The notes beneath the pieces were generated by a model. That model did not search any database and had not been told where the DNA came from. It saw only the letters and a program-made list of their open reading frames with translations. The translations under genes were made by a program, and so were the position numbers. This document shows, piece by piece, positions 15,467 through 23,285 of a DNA stretch of 23,626 nucleotides. Source of the stretch: an uncultured Pseudobdellovibrionaceae bacterium (GTDB lineage: Bacteria > Bdellovibrionota > Bdellovibrionia > Bdellovibrionales > Bdellovibrionaceae); assembly GCA_937900305.1 (NCBI GenBank), contig CALCCV010000472.1:1-23626 (forward strand), in the 5' to 3' direction. Numbering within the stretch: the first letter of the stretch is position 1; each line of letters begins with the position of its first letter.

Positions 15467-16479
15467 TGTTGGCTCCAAAGGGCGTCGTAAATTTGACCCC
15501 ACTCTTTGTTTTGAGTGTGAAACACAAGACTCTTCACGCTTTCTAAAAATGCCAACTGTGTATTTTTCTCTTCACACAAGCCTTGCACCAGCAACAGACT
15601 CATTTCTGAGTCGTCGTGAAAATCAGCTAAATACCTAACCAGAGTCCTATTGAGTTCAGATTTTTTAACAATGTTGCGGCCCCAGGCACAAAGCAGATGC
15701 ACCGCTGTTCGATTCAATGGATTGATGTCCAATGCCATTTTGAGGTTGGCGACACCCAAATCATAGTCCCCAAATTTTAAGTGATTCATACCAATCCCGA
15801 CCCAAGCTTTTTCACACTTACGGTCTAGAAGCAGGGCTTGTTCAAAGTGTTCAAGCGACTTGTGGTGATTTTCACGCTGAAACTCCATCGTCCCCAGCCG
15901 GACAAAAAGATCAGCGTCGCGGCGATTGAGGCGCAAGGCTTTGTGAAAGTACTCTTCGGCACCTTCAACGTCTTTCACGTGCAAAGAACACGTGCCAATC
16001 CGCTTAAAAATTTCGAAGGTGATCGCCGAATCTTCTCGCTGCAGAGACAAACTTTCGAGTAGGTAGGCCAGCGACGACTCGTGCTCTTTCATTCGATAGA
16101 GGCAAAATCCTAAAGCTACACACGCTTCGAAACTAAATGTCGCTTTGTAAAGAAACTCCCGAATTTTAACTTCTTCACTCAAAAGGCCCTCCTTCGCCAG
16201 CAGTCTGGCTAGGCACCACAGAATTTGAAAGTCATTGGCAAATCTGCTGGCGGCAAGTCGCAAGAGATTGATTCCAAGTCTGCGATCTTTGGGGTTGTCG
16301 AGTGTGCGTCCGCAGTTGAGATAAAATTCTCGCGTGTAGGATTTGCCCGACGGAATTTGCGATTCGATCAGCGGCGCATCTGCGCCGCCACTTTGATTTT
16401 GTGGCTCTGGTGAAAAGTACTCATTCATTTGCCGTTGCAACGACAGTTCGAGCGAGCCATTGGCGTGCTGGACGTCCAT
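15448..16479 (-). CDS. TPR-repeat protein, first gene of the sigma-54-controlled operon
   Basis: 343 residues, cytosolic (no signal peptide). At least four tetratricopeptide repeats are visible between about 135 and 265, for example AITFEIFKRIGTCSLHVKDVEGAEEYFHKALRLN, ADLFVRLGTMEFQRENHHKSLEHFEQALLLD and EKAWVGIGMNHLKFGDYDLGVANLKMALDIN. TPRs make protein-binding superhelices; in glycosylation operons such proteins often accompany or organise glycosyltransferases, but here the partner is unknown. The start ATG 16479 is fixed by a perfect AAGGAGG 9 nt upstream. A consensus sigma-54 site lies about 104 bp before the start. The gene ends inside the start of the Maf-N-like gene. The N-terminal 45 residues are polar and look disordered. 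Confidence 0.85.
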   Translation of the reverse strand: MDVQHANGSLELSLQRQMNEYFSPEPQNQSGGADAPLIESQIPSGKSYTREFYLNCGRTLDNPKDRRLGINLLRLAASRFANDFQILWCLARLLAKEGLLSEEVKIREFLYKATFSFEACVALGFCLYRMKEHESSLAYLLESLSLQREDSAITFEIFKRIGTCSLHVKDVEGAEEYFHKALRLNRRDADLFVRLGTMEFQRENHHKSLEHFEQALLLDRKCEKAWVGIGMNHLKFGDYDLGVANLKMALDINPLNRTAVHLLCAWGRNIVKKSELNRTLVRYLADFHDDSEMSLLLVQGLCEEKNTQLAFLESVKSLVFHTQNKEWGQIYDALWSQQCSTTS

Positions 16480-16582
16480 CTATCAATTCCTCCTTGAGAT
16501 ATGTGTGCGACACATCGAACTCAACGATAGTATTGAGTGCAATATCCGCAAAAATCTGACGCTTGGACTTCAAAGACTTTCC

Positions 16583-16598
16583 AGCAAAGTCAGTGCCA
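16583..16598 (-). promoter_or_regulatory. Sigma-54 (RpoN) promoter
   Basis: On the minus strand TGGCACTGACTTTGCT matches the -24/-12 consensus TGGCAC-N5-TTGCW at every position, with correct spacing. It lies in the 264-bp intergenic gap before the TPR gene and points towards it; the predicted transcription start is near 16572, leaving a leader of about 93 nt. Sigma-54 promoters need an AAA+ enhancer-binding activator, and none is encoded in this window. Confidence 0.8.
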
Positions 16599-16670
16599 GA
16601 ATTTGAAAGGAGATTGAAAACGCAGGAATTGAAGAGGACCAAAATTTCGCGGCGAAAGGAGGGCTCAAAT

Positions 16671-16710
16671 GAAAACGGAATCGGTGGCCACAGCCAAAAT
16701 CCGATTCCGT
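16671..16710 (-). terminator. Intrinsic terminator of the outer-membrane protein gene
   Basis: A perfect 10-bp inverted repeat (ACGGAATCGG 16675-16684 / CCGATTCCGT 16701-16710) encloses an inner TGGC-CACA-GCCA stem. On the minus strand it is followed by TTTTCATTT. It starts 33 bp after the barrel-gene stop codon and separates that gene from the sigma-54 promoter region. Confidence 0.8.
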
Positions 16711-16743
16711 ATCGCCAAACTCTTGTCGCGCTGTAGGTCGAGG

Positions 16744-17469
16744 TTAAAACGCCATGGTGTAACCGATGATGCCCATGATTCCAGACATCGTGGTGCCAAA
16801 ATCAGAGTTCCCAATCTCAAGCTCTTGGCCTGATCCAGCTTGGGTAGCTCCTGTCAAAGATCCTGTCCCAGAACTCGAAATCACGTTGCGCGAAATGGGT
16901 AGATATCGAGCGGTGCCCTCGATCGTCATGCAATGAGTGTCTGTAAAACAAAAATCAACACCCAAACCAAACGCGGCTCCGAAGTTGCCACCACTGAATT
17001 TCACCGAATTCGGTCCATCGATGATTTCGCCATTCAGGTGCCCGTAACCAATGCCCGTTTGCAAAAACAAACCTAAAAAATTGTTTTCGAGTGGATACAT
17101 TCGAAACATCGGAAAAAATGTGAACCCATTCAGGTTGTATTCACAGCTGCCATTGCAGCCCGACCCCGAGCTCGTTTGACGGAAGTAGGAAGGACGAAAT
17201 AACATCGCAAACATCGTTCCCGAAAATCGAAATTGATATTGCGCATACAACTCGAGCGCCGAGCCCAATGATCCCGCTGAAATTCCGCCGTAATTGGCAT
17301 TGTGCACGCTGCGCAGATTGTCCATGTCGGCCTGATTCGAATTCGTCAGGCCCACGCCCACTGAAACCGAGTTGTCACCTGTGATGCTCGCACCTTTACC
17401 AAAAGACGACGCGCTCAACAGACTCATCACACAAAACAGCAATCCTGAAAAAAATTTGGCTTTTATCAT
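16744..17469 (-). CDS. Outer-membrane beta-barrel protein
   Basis: About 241 residues with a signal peptide (MIKAKFFSGLLFCVMSLLSASSFGKG, cleavage near residue 22-25). The mature part is Gly/aromatic-rich with alternating beta strands (NSVSVGVGLTNSN, LELYAQYQFRFSGTMFAMLFRPSYF, LGLFLQTGIGYGHL, GAAFGLGVDFCF) and ends in a terminal Phe (IIGYTMAF), the usual BAM-recognition signal. It resembles small OmpA/OmpW-like eight-strand barrels; no specific function can be given. Cysteines in GCNGSCEYN and DFCFTDTHCM probably form loop disulphides. ATG 17469 is preferred, with GGGGAG 8 nt upstream; the GTG at 17478 overlaps that signal. It is monocistronic, with its own terminator, and is divergent from the Nudix gene across a 131-bp spacer. 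Confidence 0.82.
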   Translation of the reverse strand: MIKAKFFSGLLFCVMSLLSASSFGKGASITGDNSVSVGVGLTNSNQADMDNLRSVHNANYGGISAGSLGSALELYAQYQFRFSGTMFAMLFRPSYFRQTSSGSGCNGSCEYNLNGFTFFPMFRMYPLENNFLGLFLQTGIGYGHLNGEIIDGPNSVKFSGGNFGAAFGLGVDFCFTDTHCMTIEGTARYLPISRNVISSSGTGSLTGATQAGSGQELEIGNSDFGTTMSGIMGIIGYTMAF

Positions 17470-17600
17470 GAAAAACACTCCCCATCTGTAAACAGCTTAA
17501 CGGAGTCGTCCCCCTTCTGCCAGATGCGACAGCAGATCACGGAATAAAGTCCTGCAGATTTGCCTAGACCCTCGTTCAGGTGAATGAGAGGATACCCGCA

Positions 17601-18122
17601 ATGATGGAAAAAACTATTAAATCCGAAATCGCTTATCAGGGTCCATTTTTGAAGGTTCAACGCGATCTAGTCGAGTTGCCAGATTCAAAGACCTTCACTC
17701 GAGAATTCATTTTACATCCCGGTGCGGCCCTCACGATCTGCATCAATGAGAAAAAAGAATTTTTGGTTTCCAAACAATACCGACACGCCGTTGGCCGTGT
17801 TGTCTGGGAGTTTCCCGCCGGCAAACGCGATGGAACTGAAGACAGCCTTGCAACGGCACACCGAGAGCTGCGCGAAGAAACTGGTTTGATCGCTGAAGAT
17901 ATGGACAAAATTGGCCGTCTTCATCCGTGTGTGGGTTACGCGAATGAATTTATCGATGTCTTTCTGGTGACCAAATTTAAAATCGGCCCTGCCTCTCCCG
18001 ATGTGGGCGAACAGATCGAATCAGAATGGATGAGCAAACAACGACTGGTTGGTCTCATCAATTCCGGAGAACTCACCGATGGCAAATCTCTGGCGGCCCT
18101 CACACTGTTGATGATGAGATAA
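17601..18122 (+). CDS. Nudix hydrolase, ADP-ribose pyrophosphatase-like
   Basis: Probably hydrolyses ADP-ribose or a related nucleoside-diphosphate sugar to AMP plus sugar phosphate. From ATG 17601 the product has 173 residues. The Nudix box is complete: GKRDGTEDSLATAHRELREETGLI, with G-x5-E-x7-R-E-U-x-E-E-x-G-U satisfied. Before it, VVWEFPAGKRDG is the family EFPAG strand. After it, GRLHPCVGYANEFIDVFLV places a Pro near the position typical of ADPRase members. An in-frame GTG at 17580 is possible, but AGAGGA 8 nt before ATG 17601 favours the latter. The secreted cytochrome gene follows on the same strand after about 30-60 bp, suggesting co-transcription. Confidence 0.88.
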   Translation: MMEKTIKSEIAYQGPFLKVQRDLVELPDSKTFTREFILHPGAALTICINEKKEFLVSKQYRHAVGRVVWEFPAGKRDGTEDSLATAHRELREETGLIAEDMDKIGRLHPCVGYANEFIDVFLVTKFKIGPASPDVGEQIESEWMSKQRLVGLINSGELTDGKSLAALTLLMMR

Positions 18123-18181
18123 TCCACCCATTTTTAACACTGTGGGTTGACGTGATCTCCGCAGTTTGGCAAAAGAACGCC

Positions 18182-19453
18182 ATGATGTGGCTCTGGCTCA
18201 TGGCCTTTGGTATTTATTCGAACGCTTCAAACTTTCATGGTTACATCGATTCCCCGATCCTTCCGCACGCTGGTTTTTCGAGCGGAGTGTGGACTGGCAT
18301 AGACAGGCACATTTTAGGGGACGAGCTTTTTCATCCCGCCCTGGCCGAGGTGTTGCCATCAAATTGGCTGAGTGAGCGAAAATTAGCGCGGGATCTCTTG
18401 GCTCAGCTGTTTGCTGAAGAGATGCGAAATTTTGAACCCACGGATCCTGCCATTCATCGCTCTTTTTCATTTCCTAGGTGGGGATTTTTTTATACGCCTG
18501 ACGAGTATGGGATGGCGCTTTCGCAACTTTTGAAGAGTGTCGGATCCAAAGCGAATTATTCACAGAGCGAAACCGATGCGGCCCTCAAAAGCCTCTCCCG
18601 ATTGGCCACCTTCCGTCCTGGGTTTCAACAGCAACTGCGATTGCGAATGAACGAGATCTTCTCTGCCAACCGTGACGGAAACCATGCGCTACTCGGCATC
18701 CCGCGCACGCTTTACAACTCTCTTTTTATGAATCACCTCTTGTCTGAATCCGCCGCTCTTTTGAAAGGTGAAATTCGTTCGTTCCCCGAAGGCTCCATGG
18801 CGCTGAAGCTCGCCTGGGAGCGGCTTCCAAAAAGAACCGGCTTGATACACTGGACCTCAACTGATGTGAGCGCCTTGCTTTCGCTGTGGGCCCAGCCCAA
18901 TCCTGAGTGGAGCCTAACCAATGAATCGTCTGGCGATTCCAATTCATTTTACGTCCAAATTTCTGATCAAGAGATGTATGTGCTCAAAGGCATGCATTTG
19001 GCCGTTAAACTTTCGGATCGGTGGATTTGGACTTCCGCGTGGTGGGGTTCAAATGGTTTCGATTTTTCTCAAGACGCCGAAAGATCTCCTGAAAATCTAC
19101 AAAAATTTTGTCACAGCTTTTCCCATGAACTGTCGCCCTGGATTCGCTCTCAAAGCGGCGATCGAGACACCTCAGAGTTGAATGGAATTCATCGGCTTTT
19201 GCTGAATCAGTTTCGGGGTCAGGGTTGGTGCTCAAATCCGTTTCTTGAAAAAGGGCCGGGCAATGCGCAAACCAGCTGCATCGGTTGCCACCAATACGCC
19301 GGAACCACGAGAACCAGTGAAGAGATTCTCAAACTCCCCGATCAAGGCCGTGCTTTTGAACAGAACTCAACGGATCACTTTCTCTGGTCGCTACGAAGCT
19401 CATCAGACAATTTTTTCTTAAGAACGAAAGCGATTCGCGACAGCTCCGACTAA
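18182..19453 (+). CDS. Secreted mono-haem cytochrome c-type protein
   Basis: 423 residues from ATG 18182 (GTG 18152 is an in-frame alternative; neither has a strong Shine-Dalgarno). The N-terminus MMWLWLMAFGIYSNASNF looks like a short signal peptide. One haem-c motif CIGCH occurs at residues 366-370 near the C-terminus. Upstream segments SMALKLAWERLP near 205 and GMHLAVKLSDRWIWTSAWWGS near 270-290 resemble a family of secreted cytochrome-c-like proteins with 'E-V-K-A-A-W ... G-L-H-I-V-x-K ... P-x-W-x-W-x-T-F-E-H' blocks before a C-terminal CXXCH. That comparison is from memory and should be tested. It follows the Nudix gene on the same strand. It probably acts in the periplasm as an electron carrier or redox enzyme. 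Confidence 0.75.
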   Translation: MMWLWLMAFGIYSNASNFHGYIDSPILPHAGFSSGVWTGIDRHILGDELFHPALAEVLPSNWLSERKLARDLLAQLFAEEMRNFEPTDPAIHRSFSFPRWGFFYTPDEYGMALSQLLKSVGSKANYSQSETDAALKSLSRLATFRPGFQQQLRLRMNEIFSANRDGNHALLGIPRTLYNSLFMNHLLSESAALLKGEIRSFPEGSMALKLAWERLPKRTGLIHWTSTDVSALLSLWAQPNPEWSLTNESSGDSNSFYVQISDQEMYVLKGMHLAVKLSDRWIWTSAWWGSNGFDFSQDAERSPENLQKFCHSFSHELSPWIRSQSGDRDTSELNGIHRLLLNQFRGQGWCSNPFLEKGPGNAQTSCIGCHQYAGTTRTSEEILKLPDQGRAFEQNSTDHFLWSLRSSSDNFFLRTKAIRDSSD

Positions 19454-19745
19454 AAAACTCCGTCTCTTTTCGAGACTAAACGTCGGCGTCGCGCCAGCAA
19501 ACGGCCGATCCCGACTACTCCCTCGACACTCACCCATTCTCAAGACAATCCAGAGTTTCGTCGCACATCCGCCAACCACGTTGGAACATGTCGAATTTGA
19601 AACAAACTTTGGGTGATCTTGAGACAACTCAACGGCCCCTCCTCAACTTTCTCTGCGGTCCCTTGTTTGCACTAAAGCATTTTGAGTTTACAAAGCGCAG
19701 ACCGGTTTTGCGCCTATCTAATTTTGTTTGAATCAGGAGGTTTTC
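19454..19745 (+). other. 292-bp intergenic region upstream of the secreted redox operon
   Basis: No convincing gene. It holds a small hairpin just after the cytochrome stop (GTCTC 19462-19466 / GAGAC 19472-19476, loop TTTTC, flanked by CCGAC/GTCGG) without a T-tract, so it is at best a weak terminator. Near the downstream gene there is an imperfect palindrome at 19695-19713 (GCGCA ... ACCGGT ... TGCGC), then the AT-rich TATCTAATTTTG, which could hold a -10 element. No clear -35 with proper spacing was found. AGGAGG at 19735-19740 is the Shine-Dalgarno of the next gene. Confidence 0.5.
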
Positions 19746-20573
19746 GTGATTCGCCCACTTGCGGTTACTTTGATTTTTGCCCAGCTATTGTCGGGTCAAT
19801 TGGCGTTGGGAGGTTCAAAAGAGTTCGAGGCCTTTGTTAGCAAAGCCCCTTGCATCGATGAACTCAAAGCTTCTACGTCGAAAGTTTTTTTCAATCAAAC
19901 TTGGTATCCATTAATGATTTCAAGGCCGCGACAACCTTTGATTCCGGGTTTTGCTTTTCGCAACACGATCACTGGCAACGGCTACCAACTCTTTGCCGAT
20001 CAAACAAGCACCACTCTTGTCGAATCGAAATTAAATGGTGATACCATTTCGGCGAACGTGTGGGACACCCGAAAATCATGTCGACTCCACAGTAGCGATT
20101 ACAAATCAGCTCAATTTAAGGTGACGGCCCCGGCCCGCAGCAGAGGTATGGCCGTATTTAACGACAGCAATTTGAATGACCTGCTTAAATCCTCAAGCTG
20201 GGGAGTGATCTATGTTTGGTCGCCTTTTATGCCATTGTCGATTGAAGGCATTAAAGAGATCCGCCAAGCCATGACTGAAAAAGGAAAAGGAAAGCTGACA
20301 ATTCTCGTGGACGGAAAAGCCAACATCAAAGCTGCCACCGACTTGGTTGAAAAAGGAATCGTAAATGCGGAGGACATTCGGCAAGTCGATTCGCCCGAAC
20401 TTTTAGCTCGCGGAGTAGCTCTCCACTACCCATCAGCGTACATTTACAAATCAAGATTTCTTTCGAACCGCAGCTACATTGGCCATAAGTCGGCCACAGT
20501 GTATTCAAAATGGATTGATTCAGAAATAAAAGCATTGACGGTGTCTTTGGCTGCAATGAAGGAAGGGAAATGA
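19746..20573 (+). CDS. Secreted thioredoxin-fold-like protein lacking CXXC
   Basis: 275 residues from GTG 19746, fixed by AGGAGG 5 nt upstream (the TTG at 19728 overlaps that signal). The signal peptide MIRPLAVTLIFAQLLSGQLALGG is clear. The C-terminal half has a thioredoxin-like layout: SSWGVIYVWSPFMPLSIEGIKEIRQAM, GKLTILVDGKANIKAATDLVEKG, then LLARGVALHYPSAYIYKSRFLSNRSYIGHKSATVYSKWI. In thioredoxins the strand-turn-helix after YVW would carry CXXC and the P of YPSA would be the cis-proline; here the active-site turn is SPFMPL, with no cysteine. It would thus be redox-inactive, perhaps a binding or chaperone domain. It overlaps the next gene by 4 bp (ATGA). The fold call is by eye only. Confidence 0.65.
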   Translation: MIRPLAVTLIFAQLLSGQLALGGSKEFEAFVSKAPCIDELKASTSKVFFNQTWYPLMISRPRQPLIPGFAFRNTITGNGYQLFADQTSTTLVESKLNGDTISANVWDTRKSCRLHSSDYKSAQFKVTAPARSRGMAVFNDSNLNDLLKSSSWGVIYVWSPFMPLSIEGIKEIRQAMTEKGKGKLTILVDGKANIKAATDLVEKGIVNAEDIRQVDSPELLARGVALHYPSAYIYKSRFLSNRSYIGHKSATVYSKWIDSEIKALTVSLAAMKEGK

Positions 20574-21847
20574 TCATGAGCAAATCAATCAATGCAATCA
20601 AATGCAACTGTCTTCGAAAAACTTTGACCGTGGCAATGAGTGTTGGTGCCTTAGCCGTCGCGATGACTCAAACAGCGCAAGCCAATGTCGACTGCAGCGA
20701 GAAAGCCGCTAGCAATGCTGAAGCCCATTTGATGCCCGGAGCGGGCTATTGGATGCAGAGTGTGGACATCAATCACATCACTTACACTAGCGTGGGCGGA
20801 ATCTCTAGCTACCTGTTCAATTTAGAAACAGAAAAGCTCGAACCGATCACTCGAGGAATGGACGCATTTCCAATTCCTCCAGGTGACATCTATGTGCACC
20901 CAACTGGCGGAGGAGGTTACTCCTTTTATAAGATGGGTGATGGAGAAACCGCAAAGCCGATTTTCAACGACACCGATCACTTTGGAGTTTACCAAGCCGT
21001 GGGCCTGTTGCCCGCAACGAAAGGGCCCAAAGATCGAGTCGTTCGTGTTTCCGCAGGTTGGGGCGCCGGTATCTTTCAAGATTACCATATCACCACGTTA
21101 GAAGATGGAACCTACGATTTCAAAAGGCTGCACTCTCACCCCGTTCAGGTTTGCCGAAATCTCGATACTGGTGGACTCGATACACAGATTCCCGTTCTCT
21201 CACGAAATGGAGAACTGATCGCGGGTCGCGACACCAACGACCAGATGACAAAAATCTATAAAATTACCAACATCCATCAAGTCGATGCGGCCACCGACAC
21301 CGAAGTCGCCGACTGTGAAGAGGTCCAAACGATACCAACCGAAACGAGTAAAATTTCATTTAGTTTTGACAATAAAAAAGTGATGTTCGTCATTGCGGAC
21401 CCAATCACTGGCAAAGGCCGTCTGCTCGAGATGGATATTGAAACCGCAAAGTTAACCACACTCAGTATGCCCTCCGAAGATGTCATGTATATGACGTACC
21501 GGGCGGACTCGTCTCTCCGCAATGATGATCGACTTCTTTACAGCCGACGCACCGACGCGGTAGGAGTCGAATCAGAATTGATTTTGATAAAACCAAATTC
21601 CGTCGCGAAAGACGATGACGAATTGGCAAGACCGCTCGAGGCCCTCGGTCACCTTTGGGGCCGAGCCTGCGGTATGGATCTCGACACCGACGCCGCTCGC
21701 GCCGCCGGCAGCCGGGTGAATCAAAATCAGTGCGATGAACTTCTGAACGCAGCCAACTTTGCATCACTTCCCGCGGAATACAGTGATTTGCAAAAAGATC
21801 AGATTCAGACACTTTGCAAACTCAGCGAGCGCGCTCAGAAAAACTAA
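20570..21847 (+). CDS. Secreted beta-propeller-like protein
   Basis: 425 residues from ATG 20570, 4-bp ATGA overlap with the upstream gene; AAGGA lies 6 nt before (ATG 20576 is also acceptable). A long signal peptide ends in TQTAQA-N near residue 39. The mature part has repeated blade-like segments typical of WD40/PD40-like propellers: NHITYTSVGGISSYLFNLETEKLEPIT, IPVLSRNGELIAGRDTNDQMTKIYKITNI, KISFSFDNKKVMFVIADPITGKGRLLEMDIETAKLTTL and ADSSLRNDDRLLYSRRTDAVGVESELILIK. There is no haem motif. The C-terminal 70 residues (GRACGMD...NQCDELL...QTLCKLSERAQKN) carry three cysteines. Probably a periplasmic or surface scaffold for the neighbouring thioredoxin-like and cytochrome proteins; no enzyme motif is seen. 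Confidence 0.7.
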   Translation: MIMSKSINAIKCNCLRKTLTVAMSVGALAVAMTQTAQANVDCSEKAASNAEAHLMPGAGYWMQSVDINHITYTSVGGISSYLFNLETEKLEPITRGMDAFPIPPGDIYVHPTGGGGYSFYKMGDGETAKPIFNDTDHFGVYQAVGLLPATKGPKDRVVRVSAGWGAGIFQDYHITTLEDGTYDFKRLHSHPVQVCRNLDTGGLDTQIPVLSRNGELIAGRDTNDQMTKIYKITNIHQVDAATDTEVADCEEVQTIPTETSKISFSFDNKKVMFVIADPITGKGRLLEMDIETAKLTTLSMPSEDVMYMTYRADSSLRNDDRLLYSRRTDAVGVESELILIKPNSVAKDDDELARPLEALGHLWGRACGMDLDTDAARAAGSRVNQNQCDELLNAANFASLPAEYSDLQKDQIQTLCKLSERAQKN

Positions 21848-21890
21848 AGTCACGAATGGATTCGAACCTAGCTTTGAGGAGAATAGACCT

Positions 21891-23246
21891 ATGAAAATTC
21901 GATGGATCAATACCACGGTATTTGCGGCTTCAACTTTAGTCGCGGTCAGCGGACTGGCGCAGACTGCGCCGCTCATCCCCTGCCCGGTCAATTCGTCAGG
22001 ACCAAACCTCACAAAGTGGCAAAACGTTGCGGCGGAAAAAGCCGGCGAAGGAAACTATCTGCTTGTGCGAGAATCTATCGCGGCCTGCTTTCCGAAAGTG
22101 CCAAAATGTTTAGAGGCCGTCGACAGTTACGCCGAAGAAAAACTGACGGGCAAAGCTCCTTCGGGCGAACCTTCTCCATTGATGTTGAAATCGGAAACCG
22201 ATTTGCCACCCGAGTTCTTAGTGAGAGACGCCAACAACAAAATCATTCCCGGTCAGGTGCAAATACCACCTGATATTTTTGAACTCGCGAAAACAAAAAA
22301 TTGGAAAGTTCTGGATTACAAAACTCGCAGCACAGGGGGTTTTGATGGGTCGCCAAATTTGGTTTTGGTGGTCGTGCCCAATTATCCCAAAAGCAATCAG
22401 GACATTTATCTACAGATCAGCCCCGCCGCAGACGCCAATCACCCAGACAACGGCGCCGACCCGAAACCAGATCCGCGCAGCACCAAAGGACTCACGTTTT
22501 TAACCGTGATCACCGCCGACAAAACTCTCAATCCACCAGTAGGTCAGCTGAGACTCCTGATGGGCGAAAACGCCATTTACAATTGGAGCAACGACCTTCA
22601 AGCTCAGGACTGTGCCCGCTGCCACACGGTCCCATTGCGAGCGATCAGTCCGCGAGGTTATGACTTCGTAAATTGGGAAAAACCTATGGCGGCAGAGGAC
22701 CAGCTGCTCACCAAAGAGATCAACACAATGATGCACATTCAAAATTTTTCGTGGGGTCGAGATTCTGAAGGAAAGGCTTTGGGAGCGGCTTCGCATCTGC
22801 AACCTTATGGATGGGCGCCCAAAGAATCGCCGACACGGGCCAAAGAGTATGTGAGCAAATGCTTTGACGAAAGGTTATTGACGTCCAACCTTCCCATAGA
22901 AGGCGAAAAAGTGCCGGTTCACACCTACCTCGGTTTTGGTGACTACACTGTCAAGACTGTCAAATCCAACGAAGCCGCACTCACAGATTGGGTAAAAATC
23001 AAAAACTCAATGAACTGCTATGGTTGTCACGATGGAAAAACCCGAGGCGTCCTTCATGATGATTTTAGTTTCGATGAGATCGAGTTCAAAGTTCTCATTG
23101 ATCGTTCAATGCCACCGAATATAGAGTTGAGCACCGACGAACGCTTGGCTCTCATTCAATGTTTGAGGAAAGAACACAACGACAACGCTCTGCCTTGGCA
23201 AAAAAGCGGCCAGTGGATGAAAAAAGTGTCTTGCGGAATTTTTTAA
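21891..23246 (+). CDS. Secreted di-haem cytochrome c-type protein
   Basis: 451 residues from ATG 21891, with GAGGAG about 10 nt upstream; a longer frame to 21759 would overlap the propeller gene and lacks a signal. The signal peptide MKIRWINTTVFAASTLVAVSGLA-Q is clear. Two haem-c motifs: CARCH at 241-245 (followed by TVPLRAISPRGYDF) and CYGCH at 376-380, with a possible axial-ligand Met407 in DRSMPPNIELS, the usual M-P-P placement of c-type cytochromes. The first 230 residues form a separate, beta-rich domain with no recognised family and several cysteines. It is the last gene of the three-gene secreted operon, 43 bp after the propeller gene. Maturation would need a Ccm/Ccs system encoded elsewhere. 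Likely periplasmic electron transfer or peroxidase-type chemistry; the substrate is unknown. Confidence 0.82.
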   Translation: MKIRWINTTVFAASTLVAVSGLAQTAPLIPCPVNSSGPNLTKWQNVAAEKAGEGNYLLVRESIAACFPKVPKCLEAVDSYAEEKLTGKAPSGEPSPLMLKSETDLPPEFLVRDANNKIIPGQVQIPPDIFELAKTKNWKVLDYKTRSTGGFDGSPNLVLVVVPNYPKSNQDIYLQISPAADANHPDNGADPKPDPRSTKGLTFLTVITADKTLNPPVGQLRLLMGENAIYNWSNDLQAQDCARCHTVPLRAISPRGYDFVNWEKPMAAEDQLLTKEINTMMHIQNFSWGRDSEGKALGAASHLQPYGWAPKESPTRAKEYVSKCFDERLLTSNLPIEGEKVPVHTYLGFGDYTVKTVKSNEAALTDWVKIKNSMNCYGCHDGKTRGVLHDDFSFDEIEFKVLIDRSMPPNIELSTDERLALIQCLRKEHNDNALPWQKSGQWMKKVSCGIF

Positions 23247-23285
23247 TCTGGCCGATGGCCTGACTTCTGCAATTCCTTCCCAAGG

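Noticed and set aside
15980..15997. Second sigma-54-like sequence, TGGCAC...TTTGCA, on the minus strand
   Set aside because: The spacing between the -24 and -12 elements is two bases too long and it lies inside the TPR coding region.
16421..16642. 73-codon minus-strand frame upstream of and overlapping the TPR gene start
   Set aside because: It runs across the sigma-54 promoter and the strong TPR Shine-Dalgarno, has no good start signal, and its composition is not protein-like.
21483..21812. 109-codon minus-strand frame rich in Arg
   Set aside because: Antisense to the propeller gene; Arg/Pro-rich composition is typical of a shadow frame and there is no ribosome-binding site.
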